Assembly: GCA_018373675.1 (NCBI GenBank)
Contig: JAHAGQ010000001.1
Coordinates: 162,490-226,489, forward strand
Direction: 5' to 3'
Source of the DNA: Collinsella sp.
GTDB lineage: Bacteria; Actinomycetota; Coriobacteriia; Coriobacteriales; Coriobacteriaceae
DNA length: 64,000 nucleotides
Below are positions 8,288 to 17,388 of the stretch, in pieces. The stretch's first letter is position 1, and each line of letters opens with the position of its first letter. The position numbers and the translations under genes were made by a program. Below the pieces are notes generated by a model. That model was not told the DNA's origin. It was given only the letters and a program-made list of their open reading frames with translations, and made no database searches.

Positions 8288-8324
8288 GAGCCAATGATCC
8301 GGCGATCCAACACATAGCAAGCTT

Positions 8325-8358
8325 ACGGGTGCCCAAGTACTTCGGGCGCCCGTTTTTT
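8325..8358 (+). terminator. Intrinsic terminator of yhbY
   Basis: ACGGGTGCCC and GGGCGCCCGT arms with a 9-base loop are followed by TTTTTTAT. It ends at the stop codon of the convergent regulator gene. Confidence 0.85.
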
Positions 8359-11356
8359 ATCGCTCGACCAGCACGCGATTGAGCCGCCCCTCCACCAAGC
8401 GCTCGTATAGACGCCGCGTCTCGGGCTCGGGCACGCCATTGACCTGCTCCCTCAGGTGGTGCATATGCCCGCTGTACAGCTCGACGATATCGCGCCGCCG
8501 CCCCGCCGCACTGTAGACGCGCATGGCGCAGCGCACCATATCCTCACGCGCCGTTTCCTGTCGAAGCCCCGACTCCGCCAGCCAAATCGCCGACTGCAGA
8601 TCGTTTTCTTCTAGAGCGGCATTTGCTCCCTTAATCATGCAATCGATGTACTTTGACTGCATAATGCGCCGCATGCGCAAAAAGTAGGTGGGATTACAGC
8701 CATTGGGAACATACAGCGGTCCGGCATAAAGCTGCTCAATCTTAAGGCACAGCTCAACTAAATGGGGCCCGCGCGCACCCGTGCGATTTCCCAAAACCTC
8801 GCGGCTTATCTGGTCAAACAGCCGTACATCGGTCTTGACGTAGTCGCCGTTGAGCCCAATGCATTCATTTTGGATGAGCACGCACGACTTGCCATCCGGC
8901 GTCGGTCCCAAAGCCGACCGCAAGCGCGATATCGTCGAGTACAGGTTGTTGCGGGCGCTATTAAACTCGGCATGGGGCCACAGCTCCATGGCCAGCGTCT
9001 CACGATCGACGAGCGCATCCATGCCCAGCGCAAGCCGCTCGGCAAGCGTCGCCGCCTTCTTGCGACGCCACATTTTGTCCGTGATGGGAAACCCATCGCG
9101 CTCGGCGCGAAACGCACCAAACATGCGAATCTCGATATGGTCGATGGTATCAACGGCTTCAACCTCGCCGGCCTGGAACAGGCGCTCGCCCTCTCCTTCC
9201 AAATCGTCGCGCAGCGAGTACCGCGACAGCTCGCGCACGGGAAGCTTCTTGCGTATCCTGCCCGCCGGATCGCCCAGACAATGCATGGCAAGGCGCGCAA
9301 AGAGCCGATACGATGGCTCTAGAATCCCCGCACGATTCATGGACATCCAGGCCGCAAGATCGCTGTCTCGGCCCGCACAGGCCAAATGCAGCGCCACCAT
9401 CCAGGCTTCTGCGCCACCAACCTGCGTCTGGCTTATATCGAGTAGCTCCGCTTCCTCGCGCACCGAAACCATCGAGGTGTTACGCAGATATGCCGCGCGC
9501 TCCAGCAGCAATGCGTTATCGCGCATGTACGCAATCGACTCCTCGGCAAGTTTGAGCACTTGGACCGCACGGAACTTTGCATTAACCGGCCGTCCCTCTG
9601 CCAGCGACTGCCAGCCTTCTAGCAACAGGCCAAACAGCTGAATCTGGTTGTCGCGCATGCGCACGGCAAAACGATCGAGCTCGTTGAACGCCGCGTCGTC
9701 GGTTACCGGCAAGCCGGAAAGGAGCCGCCGTGCCGCCAACACCATGCGCACCCAGATAGCCATCGCCTTAAGCCCACGTACGTCGAGCGCCTCCCGCACC
9801 ACCGTCATCTCGTCGTCGCGCTCGTCGGTTCCCGCAAACGACCCGTCAAAGAGCTCCACCAGCATGCTATCGGCCCGTATAACAATCCCCGCGATGTCGA
9901 GCTCGCAGTCGTAGGCCTTGCTCGTTTTGAGCTGCTGTAGAACGCCGCCGTCATCTCCCCGCTCGGTCAGGCACCGCTTGACCTCGATATGCGCAGACAA
10001 CATATCGAGTGCGGTATGGGATGTCTCGATTTCTGGCACGGCCAGGTTCGTAGGAAGCCCAAGCCCGTTGTCCCCATAGCAAACAGCCGTCAGTGTCTGG
10101 GCCACCCTCCATGAAACAAGGTCTATTTCGCAGGCCGCCCGTTCGCCCCCGCGCTCGATGACCGATGCCATATAGCGGGCGAGCTTTGTGTTGGACACGC
10201 TGACCGCTGCCAGATATACGCCAAGCGCCTCGGCAGGCGTTGGCTCTAGAGCCGGATCGTCGGCATCGATCGTGCCCAGCGCTGCTCGGCAGATATCGGC
10301 CCCGTGCCCCGTCAGAGCAAGATCGACCCCATACTGTCCAGCAAGTTCAAGGACCGCTTCACGGTCCAAAAAGGCGTCTGCCAGGCCCATCGCCGCATCG
10401 CATCGGCCCGCCTTAAGCAAAATCCGGGCCGCCCTCGGAACAAGTTCGGGGCGAACCTCGGCCACCAACTTACGCAAGCGCAAGCGTCCGTTATCCTCCG
10501 TGCCCAGACACGTAAAACTCCGCTCGGCGGGATCCAAGCCAAAGATCGGGTAATCTCGTACAAGGTAGGACTGGTCGACCATCGACAGTCTCACCCCACA
10601 AGCCTCGAGCTCTGCGATATTGCCCTCGCCCATCAAAACCATGAGACATGCCACGCAAAACAGCGCATTATTGTCGAGTGAAGCCAGATCGGCAAGTGCC
10701 GCACCATATACGTTGACAATCTCGTTTTCGAGCAGACCGGCTACGTCGCCTTGGCCATACAGACCCGTCTGCAATGCCGAAACGAGCTCGGGCACGCCCT
10801 GCGTGAGCTGATAAAAGTCGAGCGATGTGCTGATCGAAAACGCCGATGCCCACGCCGAATACTCATAGGCATGCACCTTGAGCATCTGCGCATTGATCTT
10901 AACCGAATCGCCCAGCCCATGAATCAGCTGACGATTTGAAGGACGGCAGGAGATAAAGACCCCTATCCCCATAGCGCGCAGGCCGCGAATCCTGTCGATG
11001 AGGTCTTCGGTATCGTGCTGATCGAGGTTTGGCACATTATCAATCGCGATAAGGGAGTGCGGTTTGTCTTTGAGTTCTTCGGTAACCACCTCGAGCTGCA
11101 TAAACACCTCGCGCCCAATGGCGCGGTCTGCCTCGATGATCCGCACGGGACCTCGCGTCGGATCGCTTTTAACCTCTTGGGCATACTGCAGCAACACCGA
11201 GGTTTTCCCAAAGCCATCAGGCGCGTAGAGGACTACGATGCCGGCCTTTCGGCCCTTGGCGATAAGTTCGTTCATCAAGCGATCGCGCCGCACCGTATAA
11301 CTGCTGCCCAGCGGCATAAGCTCGAGGTCGTCCGTATTGCCCAAATCGTTAACCAT
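8357..11356 (-). CDS. STAND-type ATPase fused to SARP/BTAD transcriptional regulator
   Basis: A 999-residue putative regulator. The N-terminus holds an NTPase module with a P-loop variant YAPDGFGKTS near residues 44-53 and a Walker-B-like stretch SLIAIDNV near 100. A helical, repeat-like middle (about 250-700) resembles the sensor region of MalT/STAND regulators. The C-terminus carries an OmpR-like winged helix (IEIRMFGAFRAERDG ... LAMELWPHAEFNSARNNL ... LRSALG) followed by a bacterial transcriptional activation domain (LIEQLYAGP-like region and ETAREDMVRCAMRVYSAAGR). Known SARPs activate secondary metabolism; here the target is unknown and no biosynthetic cluster adjoins. The start follows TGAGGAG. 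It converges on yhbY. Confidence 0.8.
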   Translation of the reverse strand: MVNDLGNTDDLELMPLGSSYTVRRDRLMNELIAKGRKAGIVVLYAPDGFGKTSVLLQYAQEVKSDPTRGPVRIIEADRAIGREVFMQLEVVTEELKDKPHSLIAIDNVPNLDQHDTEDLIDRIRGLRAMGIGVFISCRPSNRQLIHGLGDSVKINAQMLKVHAYEYSAWASAFSISTSLDFYQLTQGVPELVSALQTGLYGQGDVAGLLENEIVNVYGAALADLASLDNNALFCVACLMVLMGEGNIAELEACGVRLSMVDQSYLVRDYPIFGLDPAERSFTCLGTEDNGRLRLRKLVAEVRPELVPRAARILLKAGRCDAAMGLADAFLDREAVLELAGQYGVDLALTGHGADICRAALGTIDADDPALEPTPAEALGVYLAAVSVSNTKLARYMASVIERGGERAACEIDLVSWRVAQTLTAVCYGDNGLGLPTNLAVPEIETSHTALDMLSAHIEVKRCLTERGDDGGVLQQLKTSKAYDCELDIAGIVIRADSMLVELFDGSFAGTDERDDEMTVVREALDVRGLKAMAIWVRMVLAARRLLSGLPVTDDAAFNELDRFAVRMRDNQIQLFGLLLEGWQSLAEGRPVNAKFRAVQVLKLAEESIAYMRDNALLLERAAYLRNTSMVSVREEAELLDISQTQVGGAEAWMVALHLACAGRDSDLAAWMSMNRAGILEPSYRLFARLAMHCLGDPAGRIRKKLPVRELSRYSLRDDLEGEGERLFQAGEVEAVDTIDHIEIRMFGAFRAERDGFPITDKMWRRKKAATLAERLALGMDALVDRETLAMELWPHAEFNSARNNLYSTISRLRSALGPTPDGKSCVLIQNECIGLNGDYVKTDVRLFDQISREVLGNRTGARGPHLVELCLKIEQLYAGPLYVPNGCNPTYFLRMRRIMQSKYIDCMIKGANAALEENDLQSAIWLAESGLRQETAREDMVRCAMRVYSAAGRRRDIVELYSGHMHHLREQVNGVPEPETRRLYERLVEGRLNRVLVER

Positions 11357-11740
11357 GCCCGCTCCTCAACTCGACCACATGGACACCGTAACGCTAGACC
11401 ATATGTATCGCTAGATGAATAGAGCGATGCTACGGTTTAGGATGTTTGTTGGTACGCAAATGGCAAGTTTTTGTTCAGCGTGGTCCGATTGAAACTTATC
11501 CCCCAACCAATCAGTCTTTGCGCAGGTCAATGCGCTTGCCAGCTTGTCCCATCCTTTGGCAGTGTACCTCAAATGAGCGCTGTTCAATTGTGTTGCGCAA
11601 CTCACCTAACGCTAGCTACCGTCTGCGACCTTTTCATAGCATTTATGCATAGTATCTGTTATGGAATGAATCATGCTGCACCAGACGCACCCGTCAAGTT
11701 CGCTGCAAGATTTTCGTCAAGCACACGGCGCGCGCTCAGC
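11357..11740. other. Intergenic region without a recognised gene
   Basis: About 380 bp, more AT-rich than its flanks, between the 5' end of the SARP regulator and the nagB terminator. It must contain the promoter of the regulator gene. A weak ATCGCT/AGCGAT inverted repeat near 11407-11429 may be an operator. No coding potential or RNA gene was convincing. Confidence 0.4.
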
Positions 11741-11768
11741 AAAAAGGCCCCCGCAAAGCGGAGGCCTT
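11741..11768 (-). terminator. Intrinsic terminator of nagB
   Basis: On the minus strand AAGGCCTCCGC, a TTT loop and GCGGGGGCCTTTTT form a GC-rich stem ending in a T-run, 33 bp after the nagB stop. Confidence 0.85.
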
Positions 11769-11800
11769 CGGCAAAGCTATGTCGAGGTGATAGGCTTTCG

Positions 11801-12529
11801 CTACTTGCAGAGCGAAAGGGCGGCCTCGTCGGCAACGACAACGCAGTTGGCGTGCAGTTGCAGGATCGAGGCAGGGCACTCGGGGGTAACCGGACCATAG
11901 CACATGTCATGCACGGCCTGCGCCTTGGCCTCGCCGTTGGCGACGACCAGGATCATGCGGGCATACATGATGGTCTGGGTACCCATGGTGTAGGCCTGAC
12001 GGGGCACGTCGTCGATGCTGTCGAACAGGCGGCTGTTGGCCTGAATGGTGCTCTCGGTGAGGTCGACACAGTGCGTACCCTTGGAGAAGTGGTCATCGGG
12101 CTCGTTGAAGCCAATGTGACCGTTGTTACCGATGCCGAGCAGCTGCAGATCAGGGTAACCGGCAGCAGCGACGATCTTGTCGTACTCAGAGCAGGCAGCG
12201 GCAGCGTCGGGATTGGAGCCATCGGGCACATGCGTGTTGTTCAGGTCGATGTTAATGTGATCGAAGAAGTTCTCACGCATAAAGTAGTGGTAGCTCTGGG
12301 GATCGTCGTGCGAAAGGCCACGATACTCGTCGAGGTTGTAGGTGCTGACCTCGGCAAAGTCGACGTCACCCTTCTCGTACCAAGCGGCGAGCTGCTTGTA
12401 GGCGCCAATCGGGGTGGAGCCGGTGGCAAGACCCAGCACGCAATCGGGCTTGAGGATAACCTGGGCCGAGATGATATTGGCGGCCTTGCGGCTCATATCC
12501 TCGTAGTCTTTAGCTTTAATGATCTTCAT
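11801..12529 (-). CDS. nagB: Glucosamine-6-phosphate deaminase
   Basis: Converts glucosamine-6-phosphate to fructose-6-phosphate and ammonia, the catabolic exit for amino sugars. The 242-residue protein begins MKIIKAKDYEDMSRKAA, then GLATGSTPIGAYKQL (phosphate loop), YNLDEYRGL and LLGIGNNGHIGFNEP with the catalytic His. Length fits the shorter Gram-positive NagB type. The start follows AAAGGA; an upstream in-frame ATG lacks a ribosome site. Neighbours on the same strand are a PTS EIIA protein and glmM, so both entry into and exit from the amino-sugar pool are encoded here. It probably has its own transcript. Confidence 0.94.
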   Translation of the reverse strand: MKIIKAKDYEDMSRKAANIISAQVILKPDCVLGLATGSTPIGAYKQLAAWYEKGDVDFAEVSTYNLDEYRGLSHDDPQSYHYFMRENFFDHINIDLNNTHVPDGSNPDAAAACSEYDKIVAAAGYPDLQLLGIGNNGHIGFNEPDDHFSKGTHCVDLTESTIQANSRLFDSIDDVPRQAYTMGTQTIMYARMILVVANGEAKAQAVHDMCYGPVTPECPASILQLHANCVVVADEAALSLCK

Positions 12530-12727
12530 TACGCGTCCTTTCTCGTACAAGAGAGGCAAGGCTCCCCTTACAAGCACTTGCCCGCGGCCCGCGTCGGCCG
12601 CAACCAACGTGTGCGGCCACCAGGGCGAGGTCGCGTAATGTATATGTCTCGTGTCTACCCGCGTCGAGGCCCCTGCCCGTCCACGGTGACCCAAAGCTGT
12701 TTAGCTTCGGACAAATCCCATCTTGCC

Positions 12728-12761
12728 ACGGAGGGCGTCCTCTTTCAAGGGCGCCCTCCGT
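12728..12761. terminator. Hairpin between PTS EIIA and nagB
   Basis: ACGGAGGGCG and CGCCCTCCGT (10 bp, perfect) enclose 14 bases, downstream of the EIIA gene. There is no U-run. It may end the EIIA transcript or form part of the nagB leader. Confidence 0.5.
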
Positions 12762-12801
12762 AAACGTGTTTGAATTGTAGGCTAAAGGCCGAGCGCGCTC
12801 A

Positions 12802-13299
12802 CTAGCGCTCGCGAGCGACGATGAGTTGGTCCATCTCCTCGACATGCTCGCCAACGGAACCCTTGATGCTCGAGAACTCAACGGAGTTGCACACCAAGAT
12901 GGGAACCGTCACATCGTAGCCCTCGGCAGCGATTGCCTCGCGATCGAACTCGATGAGCACATCGCCCTTATGGACGATGTCACCCACTTGCGCATGTACG
13001 GTAAAGTGCTTGCCCTCGAGCTGAACAGTGTCCAAACCAACGTGGATGAGCACGTCTAGGCCATCGACCGTGTTGAGCGCAACGGCGTGTCCCGTGGGAA
13101 AAATGGCCTCGACCTTGGCGTCTGCCGGCGCAATCACGCGCGTGCCGGTAGGCTGAATCGCCACGCCCTGGCCCAAAAGGCCGGTGGCAAACGTCTGGTC
13201 ATTGACCTCGGACAACGGAATGACATCACCCGAGATGGGAGCATCCAGCGTAAGGACTCGACCACGCATACCAAAAGACCTTAGGACTTTAGTGAACAT
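12802..13299 (-). CDS. PTS glucose-type EIIA protein
   Basis: A 165-residue EIIA of the Glc family (PF00358). It accepts phosphate from HPr and passes it to a sugar-specific EIIB, and in some bacteria signals carbon status. Seen: APISGDVIPLSEV at residues 20-32, GVAIQPTG at 45-52, the paired histidines His71 and His86 (DVLIHVGLDT, His86 being the expected phosphorylation site), and a C-terminal VPILVCNS segment. The start follows GAGGGGGAG; an upstream in-frame start has none. No EIIB/EIIC gene is adjacent, so its partner permease lies elsewhere. Confidence 0.9.
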   Translation of the reverse strand: MFTKVLRSFGMRGRVLTLDAPISGDVIPLSEVNDQTFATGLLGQGVAIQPTGTRVIAPADAKVEAIFPTGHAVALNTVDGLDVLIHVGLDTVQLEGKHFTVHAQVGDIVHKGDVLIEFDREAIAAEGYDVTVPILVCNSVEFSSIKGSVGEHVEEMDQLIVARER

Positions 13300-13370
13300 G
13301 CTCCCCCTCGGACATACCAATCAATCAAAATAACCTTGTCAGTTTACCACTTGGCACCCGTTTTTGGCCA

Positions 13371-14708
13371 TTAGGGAAGTTCGCGCTTGACAACCTCGAC
13401 GATATCGTCAACAACACGCTGGGTCAGCTCGTGCGTCTCCGCCTCGGCCATAACGCGAACCAGCGGCTCGGTACCGCTCGGGCGCACCAAGATGCGGCCG
13501 CGACCGTTGAGCTCTTTCTCGGCGGCAGCGACGGCGTCCCAAATGGGCTGGCAATCGTCCAGGCCGGCCTTGTTGTCCGAATGCACGTTGACGAGCACCT
13601 GCGGGTACTTCTTCATGATGCCGGCAAGGTCGGTGAGGGTGCGGCCGGTGCGCTTGAGCACGGCCAGAAGCTGCAGGGCCGTCACCAAGCCGTCGCCGGT
13701 GGTGTTGTGCTCCAGGAAGATGATGTGGCCGGACTGCTCGCCGCCGATGACGGCACCGTCCTCGAGCATGCGCTCCAAAACGTAGCGGTCGCCCACGGCG
13801 GTCTGCACCATCTCAAAGCCCTGCTCCTTCATGGCGATGGAGAAGCCCAGGTTGCACATAACGGTCGAGACGATCTCGGAGTTGGCGAGCTTGCCGCGAG
13901 CGGCCAGGTCAGAGCCGCAGATGGCCAGGATATAGTCGCCATCGATCTCGTTGCCCTCGCTGTCCACGAACAGCACGCGATCGGCGTCGCCATCGTGGGC
14001 CAGGCCGATGTCAGCGTGGGTACGCAGTACGAGCTCACGCAGGGGCTCAAGATGAGTGGAGCCGCACTCGACGTTAATGTCGGTGCCGCAGTAATCGGTG
14101 TTGATGGCATGGACCGTAGCACCCAGGCGCTGCAGCGCGGCGGGTGTAGTCTGGCAGGAAGCGCCGTGGCCGCAGTCGACGGCAACAACCAGACCGTCGA
14201 GTTTAAGGCCGTCGAGGGTGCTAATAGCATGGTCGACATATGCCTTGCGAGCGTCCTTCATCTTGATGATGTGACCCACGCCGGCACCGGTCGGCAGCGT
14301 ATCGGCAGCCATGGCCTCCTCGGACATGACCCAAGCGCTGATCTCCTCCTCGACAGCATCGGGAAGCTTCATGCCTTTGCGGCTAAAGAACTTGATGCCG
14401 TTGAACTCCGGCGGATTGTGCGAAGCAGAGATGACGATGCCGCCGTCGAGCTCGTTTTGGACGGTGAGCAGCGCCACGGCCGGCGTAGGAATAACGCCGC
14501 AGCAGTGCGGGCGGCCGCCCTCGGCCATAATGCCGGCGGTCAAAGCGCTCTCGAGCATGGTGCCCGAAAGACGCGTGTCGCGGCCGATGCAAATGTCCGG
14601 ACCAAGGAACTTGGTCGCCGCACGGCCAAGGCGAAACGCGAGGTCGCACGAGAGGTCGGCGTTGGCGACGCCACGGACGCCATCGGTACCGAAGATGTTC
14701 TGGGGCAT
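13371..14708 (-). CDS. glmM: Phosphoglucosamine mutase
   Basis: Interconverts glucosamine-6-phosphate and glucosamine-1-phosphate on the route to UDP-GlcNAc and peptidoglycan. The 445-residue protein starts MPQNIFGTDGVRGVAN and has the phosphoserine loop VISASHNPPEFNG with Ser96, the metal-binding DGDADR and the C-terminal phosphate-binding loop RPSGTEPLVRVM. ATG at 14706-14708 follows AAGGAG; an upstream in-frame ATG is less likely. It lies downstream of rpsI on the same strand but behind a terminator-like hairpin, so it may be partly or wholly independent of the ribosomal operon. Confidence 0.95.
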   Translation of the reverse strand: MPQNIFGTDGVRGVANADLSCDLAFRLGRAATKFLGPDICIGRDTRLSGTMLESALTAGIMAEGGRPHCCGVIPTPAVALLTVQNELDGGIVISASHNPPEFNGIKFFSRKGMKLPDAVEEEISAWVMSEEAMAADTLPTGAGVGHIIKMKDARKAYVDHAISTLDGLKLDGLVVAVDCGHGASCQTTPAALQRLGATVHAINTDYCGTDINVECGSTHLEPLRELVLRTHADIGLAHDGDADRVLFVDSEGNEIDGDYILAICGSDLAARGKLANSEIVSTVMCNLGFSIAMKEQGFEMVQTAVGDRYVLERMLEDGAVIGGEQSGHIIFLEHNTTGDGLVTALQLLAVLKRTGRTLTDLAGIMKKYPQVLVNVHSDNKAGLDDCQPIWDAVAAAEKELNGRGRILVRPSGTEPLVRVMAEAETHELTQRVVDDIVEVVKRELP

Positions 14709-14765
14709 AGGATCGCTCCTTCCCAAGTGGGCAAAACGCAGTCGCCCACCCTAGTCGAAAAAGAA

Positions 14766-14801
14766 AAGCGGGACCCGCCGAGCAATCGGCAGGCCCCGCT
14801 T
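14766..14801 (-). terminator. Intrinsic terminator of the rplM-rpsI operon
   Basis: On the minus strand AAGCGGGGCCTGCCGA pairs with TCGGCGGGTCCCGCTT and is followed by TTCTTTTT, 31 bp after the rpsI stop. Confidence 0.85.
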
Positions 14802-14831
14802 GTACATTGTATCCCGTAAGGAGATAAAACC

Positions 14832-15227
<396 letters not shown>

Positions 15228-15229
15228 CT

Positions 15230-15673
15230 TTAAGCCTCCAGCTCAATCTTCGTGGGGTTCTGGGCAGCATGCGGATGCTCGGCACCAGCGTAGACCTTAA
15301 GCTTGGTCATCTGGGCACGGCCGAGGGTGGTCTTGGGCAGCATGCCGCGAACGGCGCGCTCGATGACCTTCTCCGGGTGCTTCTCCATAGCCTGGCGGAA
15401 GCTCTCAGCCTTGAGGCCGCCGTTGTAGCCGCTGTGGCGATAATAGGTCTTCGTGTCGGCCTTATTACCGGTAAGCTGGACCTTATCGGCGTTGATGACG
15501 ACAACGAAGTCGCCGCAGTCGCTGTTGGGCGTGAACTGGGGTTTGTTCTTACCGCGCAGGATCATTGCGATCTGGGTGGCAAGACGGCCCAGGACAGCAC
15601 CATCGGCGTCGACGAGAACCCAGTTGCGCTGGACCTCGCCCTGCTTGGCGTAGTGAGTCGATTTCGAAATCAC
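15230..15673 (-). CDS. rplM: 50S ribosomal protein L13
   Basis: Early-assembling large-subunit protein, 147 residues. The stretches RNWVLVDADGAVLGRLATQI, GDFVVVINADKV and AVRGMLPKTTLGRAQMTKLKVYAG match the family. The start is a GTG at 15671-15673, following GGAGGAG, so the first residue is read from a non-ATG codon. First gene of the L13-S9 operon; its promoter lies in the 157-bp gap upstream. Confidence 0.97.
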   Translation of the reverse strand: MISKSTHYAKQGEVQRNWVLVDADGAVLGRLATQIAMILRGKNKPQFTPNSDCGDFVVVINADKVQLTGNKADTKTYYRHSGYNGGLKAESFRQAMEKHPEKVIERAVRGMLPKTTLGRAQMTKLKVYAGAEHPHAAQNPTKIELEA

Positions 15674-15830
15674 TTAGACTCCTCCATGTACAGTACGTGT
15701 TGTTACAGAGATTCACGGGGCTCTGCAAGTAACCCGTCCATATTACCCCGCTCGTCGTCCGAGTCAACAGGTATTTTGTCTCTGACCAGACTTTCTGCAC
15801 ATGTCGTCCATGGGCCATGACGTCGCGACG

Positions 15831-16709
15831 CTAGCGCTCGACAAACGCCTCGATATCTCCCAGCAAACGCTTTGCCTCCTGGCGACCTTGAATATACAGG
15901 TCGAGGAGCTTTGCCGGATCGTGCTCGACATGGCCGACCTCGACCGGCTTTTGCGGAGCGACGACCAACGCACGGCCCTCGCGCTCATACTTCCACAGAT
16001 GCATGCGCTGGATGTTATAGCGGTCGTGGCGCGTCTCGATAGCCTCGAGCAGATAGGGGTAGTCGGCATAGCGGGCGCGCGCGGCGGGCATAAACTCGTA
16101 GGGCTTTTTCTCGTACGAGCGGTCCTGCGTGACAATGACAACCGCGCGATCGAAGCCCGCCTCCTCCAGCACGTGCTCGATGGGGACCGAATCGGCTACG
16201 CCGCCGTCGACGTATTTGTGCCCGTCAATCTCGACAGGCGGCGTCACCAGCGGCAGCGACGTCGAGGCACGCACGGCGTCGAGGTCGAGCACGGCGCTTT
16301 TGACCGGCAGGTACGCGGCGGTTCCAAAGAGCATGTCCGTCACGACGGCGTACATCTCGATGGGGCTCGCGTCGAACGTCTCGTTGTCAAAGGGATCCAG
16401 GCGGTCCTGGACATCGTTGAAGATAAAGTCGTAGCCGACGATGGAGCCCGTGGACGCAAACGATGCGGCGCCCATGAAGCGGTTGTCGTTGCAGAAAGCC
16501 AGGTTGATGCGGTTGGCACGGCCAATCTGGTGCGACTTGTAGTTCACGCCGTTGAGGGCGCCGGCCGATACGCCATATACCGCCGGAATCTCGACACCGG
16601 CCTCCATGAGAACGTCGAGCACGCCTGCGGTAAATTGCCCGCGAAAGCTGCCGCCCTCCAAAACGAGCGCGACCTTGCCAGCATTTTTCGCCTTATCTTC
16701 TGCAGTCAT
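15831..16709 (-). CDS. Patatin-like phospholipase family protein
   Basis: A 292-residue predicted serine acyl hydrolase. The oxyanion loop GGSFRG (residues 19-24), nucleophile elbow GVSAG with Ser48, and the DGG of KYVDGGVADSVP supply the Ser-Asp dyad of patatin enzymes. It has no signal peptide, so it is probably cytosolic; the lipid substrate is unknown and the family (RssA/YjjU-like) is broadly housekeeping. The start follows AGGAGGTC. Upstream lies a 62-bp-period tandem array that may affect its expression. Confidence 0.88.
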   Translation of the reverse strand: MTAEDKAKNAGKVALVLEGGSFRGQFTAGVLDVLMEAGVEIPAVYGVSAGALNGVNYKSHQIGRANRINLAFCNDNRFMGAASFASTGSIVGYDFIFNDVQDRLDPFDNETFDASPIEMYAVVTDMLFGTAAYLPVKSAVLDLDAVRASTSLPLVTPPVEIDGHKYVDGGVADSVPIEHVLEEAGFDRAVVIVTQDRSYEKKPYEFMPAARARYADYPYLLEAIETRHDRYNIQRMHLWKYEREGRALVVAPQKPVEVGHVEHDPAKLLDLYIQGRQEAKRLLGDIEAFVER

Positions 16710-16822
16710 GGTGACCTCCTGCTGTTTCGTTTTGGCCTTCTTCTACCCAGTTTTGAGATGGAGGGCGCATAGGTTTTGGAGTTGAGGAGATGGAGCGGAA
16801 AGCGCGTCCCGTTCTGAGGGGC

Positions 16823-17070
16823 GATTTCGGAATGGACTTTCCGCCTGGGTTGCCATTGGGAAAGCATGTCCCACTCTACGGCTCGATTCCGGGTCGCGGT
16901 TTCCGCTTGAGGCGTCATCCGGAAAATGTATCCCATTCCGAGCTTAGATTCCGGGACGCGGTTTCCGTTTGCGGCGTCATCCGGAAACTGCGTCCCAGTC
17001 TGAGCGCGGATTCCGGGATGGACTTTCCGCCTGGGCTGCCATTGGGAAAGTACATCCCACTCTGCGTCAC
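16823..17070. repeat. Tandem array, four 62-bp units
   Basis: Units begin at 16823, 16885, 16947 and 17009, exactly 62 bp apart, with a partial unit before the first (about 16792-16822). Each starts GATT(C/T)CGG and ends near a CCCA(C/G)TCTG-like block. Units 1 and 4 share GGACTTTCCGCCTGGG and ATTGGGAAAG; units 2 and 3 share CGCGGTTTCCG and CATCCGGAAA. Each unit thus contains a TTTCC/GGAAA inverted repeat. Because 62 is not a multiple of three, open frames crossing it do not encode a repeated peptide, so I read it as noncoding. Confidence 0.85.
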
Positions 17071-17081
17071 TGAGGCGTTTT

Positions 17082-17122
17082 CTTAACGCTCGCGCCCTGC
17101 GTAGAGTTCGATTCTCCGCGGT
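17082..17122 (+). repeat. 41-bp direct repeat with tmRNA-3'-end sequence, copy 1
   Basis: Identical to 17293-17333. It contains GAGTTCGATTCTCCGCG, which also forms the T-arm and acceptor end of the ssrA gene at 17389-17752 but in the opposite orientation. It resembles an attachment-site remnant. Confidence 0.7.
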
Positions 17123-17292
17123 TTGGGGAATCCGTTGATGGGTTGAGGCCGGGGCAAGACGCCCGATCGGCATCGCATCTATATCTAGCTGGGGCATTGC
17201 GCGGAGAATCCGCGTGTTCGCTTCGCGAACCCGCACCGGCTTCGGCCGCCTGCCGGCGTCCTCGCCCGCTCGCTACAAACGCTTCGCGTTTG

Positions 17293-17333
17293 CTTAACGC
17301 TCGCGCCCTGCGTAGAGTTCGATTCTCCGCGGT
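17293..17333 (+). repeat. 41-bp direct repeat with tmRNA-3'-end sequence, copy 2
   Basis: Exact second copy of 17082-17122, starting CTTAACGCTCGCGCCCTGCG. The 170 bp between copies hold several small palindromes and no convincing gene. Confidence 0.7.
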
Positions 17334-17346
17334 ATCTATATGTAAT

Positions 17347-17378
17347 AAAAAAGCAGGTAGAAACACTTCTCTACCTGC
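17347..17378 (-). terminator. Intrinsic terminator of ssrA
   Basis: On the minus strand GCAGGTAG, a 10-base loop and CTACCTGC are followed by TTTTTT, starting 11 bp after the CCA end of tmRNA. Confidence 0.85.
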
Positions 17379-17388
17379 CTGTAACTAT

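Noticed and set aside
16823..17070. CRISPR array
   Set aside because: The repeats are contiguous 62-bp units without unique spacers, and no cas genes are present.
16706..17236. Open frames of 98-176 codons on both strands through the 62-bp tandem array
   Set aside because: The 62-bp period shifts frame every unit, so no repeated peptide results; there is no ribosome site and frames are open on both strands equally.
17100..17335. tRNA genes suggested by GTTCGATTC T-arm-like sequences
   Set aside because: No anticodon arm or acceptor pairing accompanies them; the sequence matches the tmRNA 3' end instead.
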